Shown here in pieces: positions 1-5,378 of a DNA stretch of 5,378 nucleotides. The notes under the pieces are model-generated. The model saw nothing but the letters and a program-made list of their open reading frames with translations, had not been told where the DNA came from and did no database searches. Where the stretch lies: contig DATKMG010000060.1 in assembly GCA_035541995.1 (NCBI GenBank), positions 1 through 5,378 of the forward strand. The letters are read 5' to 3'. A program made the position numbers and the translations under genes. The stretch's first letter is position 1; every line of letters starts with the position of its first letter. Source of the stretch: DATKMG01 sp035541995. GTDB lineage: Bacteria; Acidobacteriota; Terriglobia; Versatilivoradales; Versatilivoraceae.

Positions 1-2
1 CA

Positions 3-3000
3 AAAAGGAGCAGATTGCTTGCTCTGTCTATTGGACTTATGTTTCTTCTCTTGGCGGGATTGATGGTTCCCAGCTCCGTGATGGCACAGGAGCGGTTTGG
101 CTCCATCACCGGACAGGTGACAGATCCCAGTAAGGCCGTGATGCCAGGCGTGACAGTCACGATTACCAACAAGGAAACCAACAGAACTTACACGACCACC
201 ACGGGTACCGATGGGAATTATTATGCCCGCGATCTGGAACCCGGTCGGTACGACGTGACATTCGAGTTGAAGGGTTTTGCCAAAGCGGTAATTCCGGACG
301 TAATTCTGCTTCTGGGAAAAACTTCCCGGCTGGACGCCGCCCTTCAGGTTGGAGCAGTAGAACAGACCGTGGAAGTCATTGGTGAGACCCCCATGGTCGA
401 CACCAACAGCACCATGGTTGCTCACAACGTGACGTCCGACGAATTTGACCGTTTACCCAAGTCCCGGAGTTTCCAGGACATTGCGTTGACTTCACCGTCC
501 GTCACTTATGGACAGGTCGAAGGTGGCATCCAAGTCCATGGGGCCAGTGCCGCGGAAAATAACTACATCATCGATGGAGTCTCCACAACCAGCATAATTG
601 ATGGCACTTCACGTCAGGATGCCAATTATGAATATCTGCAGGAAGTCCAGGTGAAAACCTCCGGATTGGAGGCCGAGTATGGCGGAGCATTAGGGGGCGT
701 GATCAGCGCGGTTACCAAGTCCGGTGGTAACGCGTTTCATGGAGATGTGTACTGGTACAACTCCGGATCGCCTTTCAACGGCGATCCCAATCCCCGTTTA
801 GTGGTTGATCCGATCAACCAGATCGATGCCAAGGATGTTCAGGACAGTAAGACTAAAGACCACATCAATGAAATCGGCGGTGCAGTCGGCGGCTACATTC
901 TCAAGAACAAATTGTATTTCTTTACTGCCTTCTCTCCTGTTATCGAGCATCAGGAAGCCAATTACCTTTTTGACGGTGGAACCACCCCCGGGACTTTCAA
1001 AAGTACACTGCATACTTTGTCCCTGTTCAATAAGCTCTCCTGGGACCCCACTTCCCGTATCCGGACCAACTTTTCCTGGTTATACACTACCCTTAAGGCG
1101 ACGGGGATACTTCCACCCTATGACGGATACGGTTCGAATTTCAACGTCAACCCAATTAGTACTTATGATCCTAATAAAAATCAGGGCTTTTACATCCCCA
1201 AAAACAATTATTCCGGATCAGTCGACGTTACTTTGTCGAATACTGCCTTGCTAAGTTTTAAGGGGGGCTATTTCTGGGACAATTACAAGGATACAAATCC
1301 CCCCAGCCAGCATACGATCATCTACCGATCTAGTGCAATCGGTCTGCCTTTTGAGATTCCGCCAGATATGCAGCAACCCAATGGCTGGTATAATGTGCCT
1401 CCGATAACAGTTAATTATTTTGACATTACCAGCCGGGGCTATTTCCAGGGGGACTTCAGCAAGATATTCCACCTTGGGGGCACCCACAATTTAAAAGGTG
1501 GGGCAGGGTTTGCCAAGAACGTAAACATAGTGAATACCGGATATCAAGGTGGTGGCTACGAGACGCGCATCTATTGGGATAGGAGCTTCACCAACTTCGC
1601 CGGTGAGGCTGGAAGGGGTACCTATGGCTATTATGCGCTCCGCGTTCTCGGCACTCAGGGTTCTGCCGGGTCGACAATAGACAACCTGTATATTCAGGAC
1701 CAATGGCGAATTCATCCCCGTCTGTCTTTAAGCCTGGGATTGCGCACCGAACACGAGAACATCCCCTCCTTCCGGCGCGATATCCAGAATTATGCCATGC
1801 AATTTGGCTGGGGCGACAAGCTTTCCCCCCGATTGGGCGCCAGCTATGATGTATTTGGAAATGGCAAGTTGAAGATCTTTGGAAGCTGGGGGCGATTCTT
1901 TGATTGGACCAAGTATTCCTTGGTTCGCGGCTCTTTTGGCGGCGACGTATGGACAGAAGCTTACCATGCGTTGGATACACTGGACCTTGGGTCGATTAGT
2001 CCAACAAATTTGCCGGGTAAGAATCTCTGGAATGACGTACCAGGTTCTGTTCGTGACTTCCGCATCCCGAGTTTTGGCTCAGACGCCGTCGATCCCAACA
2101 TCAAACCCATGAGTCAGGACACCATGGTCTTTGGCGGAGAGTACGAGCTCAATCCGCGTTTGGTGGTCGGGGCCCATTATGTCCGTTCCAGTTTGAACCG
2201 CACCATTGAGGATATTGGGCAGGTCCTGCCGGATGGCAGTCAGATTTATCCTCTGGGGAATCCGGGAGAAGGCAATGCCAAGACGGAAACCAACCACATC
2301 AGCGCGACGCCCGATTTCGCCATGCCTAAACCGAAGCGGATCTATGATGCCCTTGAACTTTCGGTTAACCGCAGGTTTTCCAACGGATGGCTTTTGGGGG
2401 CCAACTACACCTACAGTAAGCTGTGGGGGAATTACCCGGGCCTGTCTGACACCGATGAGATCGCGGGTGGGGCTGGTTGGGCCGCTGACCAAGGGGGACT
2501 TAATGGGAGCGGAAGTGCTATAGGAGCCAGGCCTGGCACCAACACTTCCACACAGTATGACGACGAAGCCTACCTTAAGGATGCCAGAGGCCAGTACTTG
2601 TATGGACGGTTGCCGACTGACCGGCCCCATGTCTTCAAGGTGTATGGCTCCTATCAATTCAAATGGGGAACACAAGTGAGTGCCAACTTTTTTGTCGAGA
2701 GCGGCACTCCTCTGAGCACGACTGTCGAGGATACGATTTGGGATGTCATGATCGTCAACGGCCGGGGCGACTTGGGACGCACTCCCACGTTGAATCAGAC
2801 CAATTTCATGGTTTCCCATGAGTTTAAAATCAAAGAAGGCATGCATCTGCGTTTTGAATTTAATGTCTTGAACCTCTTCAATCAGCAGACGGTCCGGTAT
2901 ATCGACAATCTGGTTACCCGGGATCGCGATCCATCCGCGTCAATGGACCTCACAAATGTGAATCTGTTGAACGGATTCAATTGGCAGGAGCTGGTGGCGC

Positions 3001-3149
3001 AGTCCACGTATGCCCAGGATCCCAGCTTGACCAAGGATCCTCACTCATTTGACCCTCATCAGAACTATGCTATTAATCCAACTCGTGGCATGGCGAGCTT
3101 TTGGAATCCTCCATTCGCGGCTCGCTTTGGGATCAAGTTCATCTTCTAG
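3..3149 (+). CDS. TonB-dependent receptor, Oar-like, with carboxypeptidase-regulatory-like N-terminal domain (5' partial)
   Basis: Outer-membrane active-transport receptor driven by TonB/ExbBD; the substrate is not identifiable. Numbering from the TTG at 15: hydrophobic signal segment 1-20 with likely cleavage at VMA|QER (after 24); carboxypeptidase-regulatory-like beta-sandwich about 27-112 (GSITGQVTD, TGTDGNY, LEPGRYDV); then the family-typical VEQTVEVIGETPMVDT stretch; plug about 135-240 (NNYIIDGVS, EAEYGGALGGVISAVTKSGGN); the rest is a long beta-barrel rich in aromatic/glycine strands, ending in FGIKFIF, the terminal aromatic expected for BAM-assembled barrels. No cysteine is present. At 1044+ residues the length suits this class. 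The TTG at 15 has AAGGAG at 5-10, but the frame is open to the window edge, and the codons before it read K-R-S-R, the positive n-region a signal peptide needs. The real start is therefore probably upstream. Function class is secure; ligand unknown. Confidence 0.93.
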   Translation, partial: KRSRLLALSIGLMFLLLAGLMVPSSVMAQERFGSITGQVTDPSKAVMPGVTVTITNKETNRTYTTTTGTDGNYYARDLEPGRYDVTFELKGFAKAVIPDVILLLGKTSRLDAALQVGAVEQTVEVIGETPMVDTNSTMVAHNVTSDEFDRLPKSRSFQDIALTSPSVTYGQVEGGIQVHGASAAENNYIIDGVSTTSIIDGTSRQDANYEYLQEVQVKTSGLEAEYGGALGGVISAVTKSGGNAFHGDVYWYNSGSPFNGDPNPRLVVDPINQIDAKDVQDSKTKDHINEIGGAVGGYILKNKLYFFTAFSPVIEHQEANYLFDGGTTPGTFKSTLHTLSLFNKLSWDPTSRIRTNFSWLYTTLKATGILPPYDGYGSNFNVNPISTYDPNKNQGFYIPKNNYSGSVDVTLSNTALLSFKGGYFWDNYKDTNPPSQHTIIYRSSAIGLPFEIPPDMQQPNGWYNVPPITVNYFDITSRGYFQGDFSKIFHLGGTHNLKGGAGFAKNVNIVNTGYQGGGYETRIYWDRSFTNFAGEAGRGTYGYYALRVLGTQGSAGSTIDNLYIQDQWRIHPRLSLSLGLRTEHENIPSFRRDIQNYAMQFGWGDKLSPRLGASYDVFGNGKLKIFGSWGRFFDWTKYSLVRGSFGGDVWTEAYHALDTLDLGSISPTNLPGKNLWNDVPGSVRDFRIPSFGSDAVDPNIKPMSQDTMVFGGEYELNPRLVVGAHYVRSSLNRTIEDIGQVLPDGSQIYPLGNPGEGNAKTETNHISATPDFAMPKPKRIYDALELSVNRRFSNGWLLGANYTYSKLWGNYPGLSDTDEIAGGAGWAADQGGLNGSGSAIGARPGTNTSTQYDDEAYLKDARGQYLYGRLPTDRPHVFKVYGSYQFKWGTQVSANFFVESGTPLSTTVEDTIWDVMIVNGRGDLGRTPTLNQTNFMVSHEFKIKEGMHLRFEFNVLNLFNQQTVRYIDNLVTRDRDPSASMDLTNVNLLNGFNWQELVAQSTYAQDPSLTKDPHSFDPHQNYAINPTRGMASFWNPPFAARFGIKFIF

Positions 3150-3182
3150 TATTACGGCTTCTTGAAGTAGACAGACCTGGAC

Positions 3183-3219
3183 AAGGGATGGGGTCCTCTT
3201 GGACCCCATCCCTTTTTTT
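3183..3219 (+). terminator. Rho-independent terminator of the TonB-dependent receptor gene
   Basis: A perfect 14-bp stem (3183-3196 against 3201-3214) closes on a TCTT loop and runs into seven T residues (3213-3219). It starts 33 nt after the receptor stop codon, so receptor transcription should end here and not read into the transposase module. On the other strand the stem is preceded by AA only, so it is mainly a one-way terminator. Confidence 0.93.
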
Positions 3220-3240
3220 ATGCTTGAATCAATCTGTGAT

Positions 3241-3263
3241 ACAGCCTCTCCTTGAGAGGTTGT
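3241..3263. repeat. Short inverted repeat (hairpin) between the terminator and the first REP
   Basis: ACAGCCTCTC (3241-3250) and GAGAGGTTGT (3254-3263) form a 10-bp stem with one G-T wobble and a CTT loop. The heptamer GATACAG occurs on both sides (3238-3244 and 3265-3271). It does not match the REP palindromes next to it. Function is unknown; it could be a leader structure for the transposase transcript or a decayed element. Confidence 0.4.
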
Positions 3264-3274
3264 GGATACAGAAG

Positions 3275-3299
3275 GTGGGAGCCGCACTCCGTGCGGCGA
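3275..3299 (+). repeat. REP copy 1, variant A
   Basis: The order is GTG, then GGAG (3278-3281), then CCGCAC, loop TCC, GTGCGG and CGA. The stem G3281-C3287 with G3291-C3297 is 7 bp and perfect. Together with four extra 5' bases (3271-3274) it is a 29-nt exact inverted copy of 3373-3401. Confidence 0.9.
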
Positions 3300-3307
3300 C
3301 AGAAAAA

Positions 3308-3332
3308 GTGGGAGCCGATCTCCGAGCGGCGA
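3308..3332 (+). repeat. REP copy 2, variant B
   Basis: Same frame as variant A (GTG, GGAG at 3311-3314, CGA end) but with the stem GCCGATC / GAGCGGC. It differs from variant A at three positions: repeat position 11 (C to A, giving an A-G mismatch) and positions 12 and 18 (A-T pair turned into T-A). The loop TCC is unchanged. Confidence 0.88.
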
Positions 3333-3372
3333 TCCGTCTCGAACTCCGGCAATTCTTTTCCCCAAGAGGAAA

Positions 3373-3397
3373 TCGCCGCACGGAGTGCGGCTCCCAC
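3373..3397 (-). repeat. REP copy 3, variant A, inverted
   Basis: Exact reverse complement of the copy at 3275-3299; the identity extends to 3401. It ends 34 nt before the transposase start codon, so its hairpin lies in the leader of the transposase mRNA. Confidence 0.9.
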
Positions 3398-3422
3398 CTT
3401 CGACCTTTACATTTGCGAGCAT

Positions 3423-3426
3423 AGGA
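3423..3426 (+). promoter_or_regulatory. Ribosome binding site of the RAYT transposase
   Basis: AGGA lies 5 nt before the ATG at 3432. It supports that start over the upstream TTG at 3252 in the same open frame, which would translate straight through three REP copies. Confidence 0.5.
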
Positions 3427-3431
3427 CTCAA

Positions 3432-3923
3432 ATGGAACCTCATACCTGCAACTTGAGAAAGCATCGGCAGGAACATGGGACCTTTTTCGTCACAAAATGT
3501 CTTCAGCCGAAACTGGGGGTGATCAAGGAAGACGTGGCTGAGGTGATTTGTTCTGCCTTGTGTTTCTCAGCCTCAAAGCAACAGATTCTTTTGGCGGCGT
3601 TCGTGGTAATGCCGGACCACTGGCACGCTCTTTTTGGATGCCAGGATGAGAAAGAAATTTCAAAACGAATGGCTGCTTTGAACCGATGGATCTCCCGTCG
3701 GTCTTCATCTCACCTGAAAGCATTCAATGTCACCTGGCAGGACAATTTCTATGAAACCAGGATCAAGTCAGCCAGGCAGTTCCAGTTCATTCGAGGCTAC
3801 GTTGAGGAGAACCCGGTCCGTGCCGGGCTGGTATCCTCCATATCGGACTGGCCGTGGTCATCAGCCAATCCTCGGTTCCAGGAGACCCTTTCCCTTCCTT
3901 GGCCCTGGACCTTCTCAAGCTAG
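3432..3923 (+). CDS. REP-associated tyrosine transposase (RAYT, Y1/HUH family, IS200-like)
   Basis: A 163-residue single-strand DNA transposase of the Y1_Tnp fold, expected to bind, cut and rejoin REP hairpins. Seen: TFFVTKCL (17-24), the first beta-strand; FVVMPDHWHALF (57-68) with the metal-binding HUH pair H63 and H65; helix NRWISRRSS; WQDNFYETRI (102-111); the family signature FIRGYVEENPVRAGLV (119-134) with likely nucleophile Y123; and DWPWSSA (139-145), the usual RAYT C-terminal mark. All key residues are present and there is no frameshift, so it looks intact. The ATG at 3432 has AGGA 5 nt before it and gives a normal N-terminus; the frame is open upstream to 3240 through the repeats, but that part encodes only repeat-derived peptide. 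The gene stands alone between REP copies 3 and 4. A cellular, domesticated role is typical of the family; its actual activity here is unknown. Confidence 0.92.
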   Translation: MEPHTCNLRKHRQEHGTFFVTKCLQPKLGVIKEDVAEVICSALCFSASKQQILLAAFVVMPDHWHALFGCQDEKEISKRMAALNRWISRRSSSHLKAFNVTWQDNFYETRIKSARQFQFIRGYVEENPVRAGLVSSISDWPWSSANPRFQETLSLPWPWTFSS

Positions 3924-3940
3924 TTCAAGAACCATAGAAT

Positions 3941-3965
3941 GTGGGAGCCGCACTCCGTGCGGCGA
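3941..3965 (+). repeat. REP copy 4, variant A
   Basis: Identical over 25 nt to the copy at 3275-3299, beginning 17 nt after the transposase stop codon. The left flank (AAT) differs from the GAAG flank of the upstream variant-A copies, which marks the true repeat edge. Confidence 0.9.
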
Positions 3966-3985
3966 TTCAGTTTAGTCCTGACAGG

Positions 3986-4010
3986 TCGCCGCTCGGAGAT
4001 CGGCTCCCAC
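3986..4010 (-). repeat. REP copy 5, variant B, inverted
   Basis: Exact reverse complement of the variant-B copy at 3308-3332. With copy 4 it makes a head-to-head inverted pair separated by 20 nt (3966-3985), the layout called BIME in enterobacteria. Confidence 0.9.
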
Positions 4011-4093
4011 ATTTTTCGTTGCCGCCCCGGGGAGTGAAGGTCCCAGGATGTTCACGCACTCCGACTCCAATATCACATTCCCGATGTCAATCA

Positions 4094-5377
4094 TCAATTG
4101 TGAGGTGCAGTTCCTGATTGCTTCGCCAACTGTTTTTGTATGCGGGCGACCAGTTCCGCCTGGTTCTGTCTTTGGAGTAAATCAATCAAAGATTCCAAAA
4201 TGGTCTGATCCGTGGGCGCAATGGCCGCCAGGGTTTCCGCAGTGATCAATCCCTGTTCTGTTCTGCCCAGGTGAAAATAGGCGTCGCAAAGAAGCAAAAG
4301 GCTGTCGGAGGCTTTTGTCTTGGATCTTTCCAGGTAAGTCACTGCCTCTTCCCATTTTTCTTCGGCGAAACGAAGCCAGGCGAATCCCAGCAACGCCTGC
4401 TCCTCATCGGGATGCGAGGTAAGTTCCGCCTGAAACGCCTTTTCTGCTTCTCCCATATCCTTGCCCGCTAAATAAACCATGCCAAGCGTGCTATTTACTC
4501 CCCGGCCGTTAGGGTTCAAACTACGGGCCTTGATCAACGTACGTTTAGCATCTGCAAGACGATTCAATGAAAGATAAATCACGCCAAGACTGTAGTACTG
4601 TTTGGCCATAGTGGCCGTCTTGACACCGGGAAGAGTCTTGAGAAGCGCCAACGCCTGTTCTTCCTGGTTTTCTTTGACCAACTGGATGCACTTCTCCCAA
4701 ACCTTCCCCTTTTCTTCCTCTACCTTGTCCCCTTTGGATTCAGCCTGACCCTGGTACTGACTGACACTGTCAAAGATCAACTGTTCTCGTACAGCCTGTT
4801 CCTTCTGATTCAACTGCCGATAGAGCCGGCCTAGATGGGCGTGGGCTTCCGCTAAGGAGGGATCCAGCAGGAGGGCCTGGCGAAGATACTTCTCAGCCTC
4901 GGCATACTGCTTGAGCATCGAGAGCGCGTGGCCCAGGCCGCACAGGGCACGGGCGTTGGCGGGATCCTGCTGGAGGCACTTCGAATAGGCGGCTCTGGCC
5001 TTCTCCCATTCTCCCAACTTTTCGAAGTTGACCCCGAGCCAAAAGTCAATCTCCGGCGAGACGGGGGGCCGCTGGCCAGCCCGTTGAAGAGCCTCAATCG
5101 CTTTCAAATTGTAGTGCAGAAGAGTACACGTTTTGCCCATTTCAAAATCCAGGTTCTTTAATTTGGGGTCGAGCTGTTGCGCTTTTTCCAGCCAGACCAA
5201 ACCCTCTTCATTGTTTCCGGAGAGACAAAGCAGATTGCCATACTTCTGACAAATCCTGGCATCGTGGGGAGCCAGGACCGCAGCCTTCCCAATGTATTTC
5301 AGCGCTGGAACCCAATCATTTTTGGCCCGGTAAGAGTCTGACGCCAGGACAAGGGCACCCAGGTTGTCCGGCTCGAT
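4094..5377 (-). CDS. Tetratricopeptide-repeat protein (5' partial, C-terminal 427 residues)
   Basis: Protein-protein interaction scaffold; partner and pathway unknown. The frame is open from the TGA at 4094-4096 to the right window edge, and TPR sequence continues upstream of the TTG at 5198-5200, so that TTG is an internal leucine and the start is outside. About 11-12 helix-turn-helix units of about 34 residues are visible. The clearest are fragment residues 108-141 (WLGVNFEKLGEWEKARAAY, QQDPAN), 142-175 (LGHALSMLKQYAEAEKYL, LLDPSL), 258-291 (LGVIYLSLNRLADAKRTL, SLNPNG) and 292-326 (LGMVYLAGKDMGEAEKAF). A charged Lys/Glu-rich linker (about 204-226) splits the array into an N-terminal and a C-terminal block. 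Location cannot be judged because the N-terminus is missing; several cysteines hint at, but do not prove, a cytoplasmic site. It converges on the receptor gene, so it is not in its operon. Confidence 0.9.
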   Translation of the reverse strand: MEPDNLGALVLASDSYRAKNDWVPALKYIGKAAVLAPHDARICQKYGNLLCLSGNNEEGLVWLEKAQQLDPKLKNLDFEMGKTCTLLHYNLKAIEALQRAGQRPPVSPEIDFWLGVNFEKLGEWEKARAAYSKCLQQDPANARALCGLGHALSMLKQYAEAEKYLRQALLLDPSLAEAHAHLGRLYRQLNQKEQAVREQLIFDSVSQYQGQAESKGDKVEEEKGKVWEKCIQLVKENQEEQALALLKTLPGVKTATMAKQYYSLGVIYLSLNRLADAKRTLIKARSLNPNGRGVNSTLGMVYLAGKDMGEAEKAFQAELTSHPDEEQALLGFAWLRFAEEKWEEAVTYLERSKTKASDSLLLLCDAYFHLGRTEQGLITAETLAAIAPTDQTILESLIDLLQRQNQAELVARIQKQLAKQSGTAPHN

Positions 5378-5378
5378 T

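Larger units (their letters stand above)
3271..4010. mobile_element. RAYT/REP module (transposase with flanking REP hairpins)
   Basis: One small HUH transposase gene is bracketed by five 25-nt hairpin repeats: upstream 3275-3299 (+), 3308-3332 (+), 3373-3397 (-); downstream 3941-3965 (+), 3986-4010 (-). Established knowledge: RAYT genes are domesticated IS200/IS605 relatives that are usually flanked by REPs carrying a GTAG or GGAG tetranucleotide just 5' of the palindrome, and here GGAG is in that place in every copy. No TnpB-like partner and no IS200-type ends are visible. The outer limits are those of the repeats; no certain target-site duplication is seen, as expected for this group. Confidence 0.85.
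3938..4016 (+). terminator. Possible terminator formed by the REP copy 4/5 inverted pair
   Basis: Copies 4 and 5 can pair along their whole 25 nt with three mismatches, helped by AAT before copy 4 and ATT after copy 5, and five T residues follow at 4012-4016. This could end the transposase transcript. Each REP can also fold on its own, which would compete. On the minus strand only a weak T stretch follows, so ending of the converging TPR transcript here is less likely. Confidence 0.35.

Noticed and set aside
2079..2846. 255-codon minus-strand open frame inside the receptor gene
   Set aside because: It lies opposite a well-conserved beta-barrel coding region, and its translation shows no family feature; it is a shadow.
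3224..3243. TTGAAT ... GATACA as a promoter for the transposase
   Set aside because: The two boxes are only 8 nt apart, far too close for a sigma-70 promoter; no convincing promoter is visible in 3220-3431.
3252..3431. N-terminal extension of the transposase from the TTG at 3252
   Set aside because: The added 60 residues are translated REP sequence, while the ATG at 3432 has a ribosome binding site and gives a normal family N-terminus.
3045..3476. 143-codon minus-strand reading frame across the receptor end and the REPs
   Set aside because: It runs through the receptor 3' end, the terminator and the repeats; its peptide is repeat-derived (motifs such as SRTPCGD recur in other frames too) and has no recognisable domain.
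3271..4010. CRISPR array
   Set aside because: Only five repeats of 25 nt, in both orientations, with uneven spacing and a gene in the middle; they are hairpin REPs beside a RAYT, not CRISPR repeats.
4025..4032. CCCCGGGG palindrome as terminator of the TPR gene
   Set aside because: A self-complementary octamer without a loop or a following T-run on the minus strand does not make an intrinsic terminator.
4055..4063. CGCACTCCG as a sixth, decayed REP
   Set aside because: Only nine bases match and there is no paired stem or GGAG; chance is a sufficient explanation.

Overview
The window reads as a piece of a Gram-negative chromosome, most likely from an acidobacterium (Acidobacteriota) or a close relative. 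This rests mainly on the first gene, an Oar-like TonB-dependent receptor with an N-terminal carboxypeptidase-regulatory-like domain, a class greatly expanded in that phylum. Base composition looks moderate, about half G+C by eye. The taxonomic call is inference from gene type, not a database match.

Layout. Positions 3-3149 (+) hold almost all of a large outer-membrane TonB-dependent receptor. Its signal peptide is present, but the true start codon probably lies just left of the window. A textbook intrinsic terminator follows at 3183-3219. Positions 3271-4010 hold a self-contained module: a small HUH/Y1 transposase of the REP-associated tyrosine transposase (RAYT) type at 3432-3923 (+). It is flanked by five copies of a 25-nt hairpin-forming repeat, three upstream and two downstream, in two sequence variants and both orientations. 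Positions 4094-5377 (-) hold the C-terminal 427 residues of a tetratricopeptide-repeat (TPR) protein whose start lies right of the window. The 4011-4093 stretch after the last repeat shows no gene.

How the parts relate. The receptor and TPR genes converge, and the RAYT/REP module sits in the gap between their 3' ends, where REP-type elements are tolerated without breaking genes. The receptor would import or bind a substrate at the outer membrane; the substrate cannot be read from sequence. The TPR protein is a scaffold of unknown partner. Nothing in the sequence shows a functional link between either gene and the RAYT module. The module is the most interesting part of the window: it looks like an intact RAYT with its own REP family, including two palindrome variants related by a compensatory base-pair swap.
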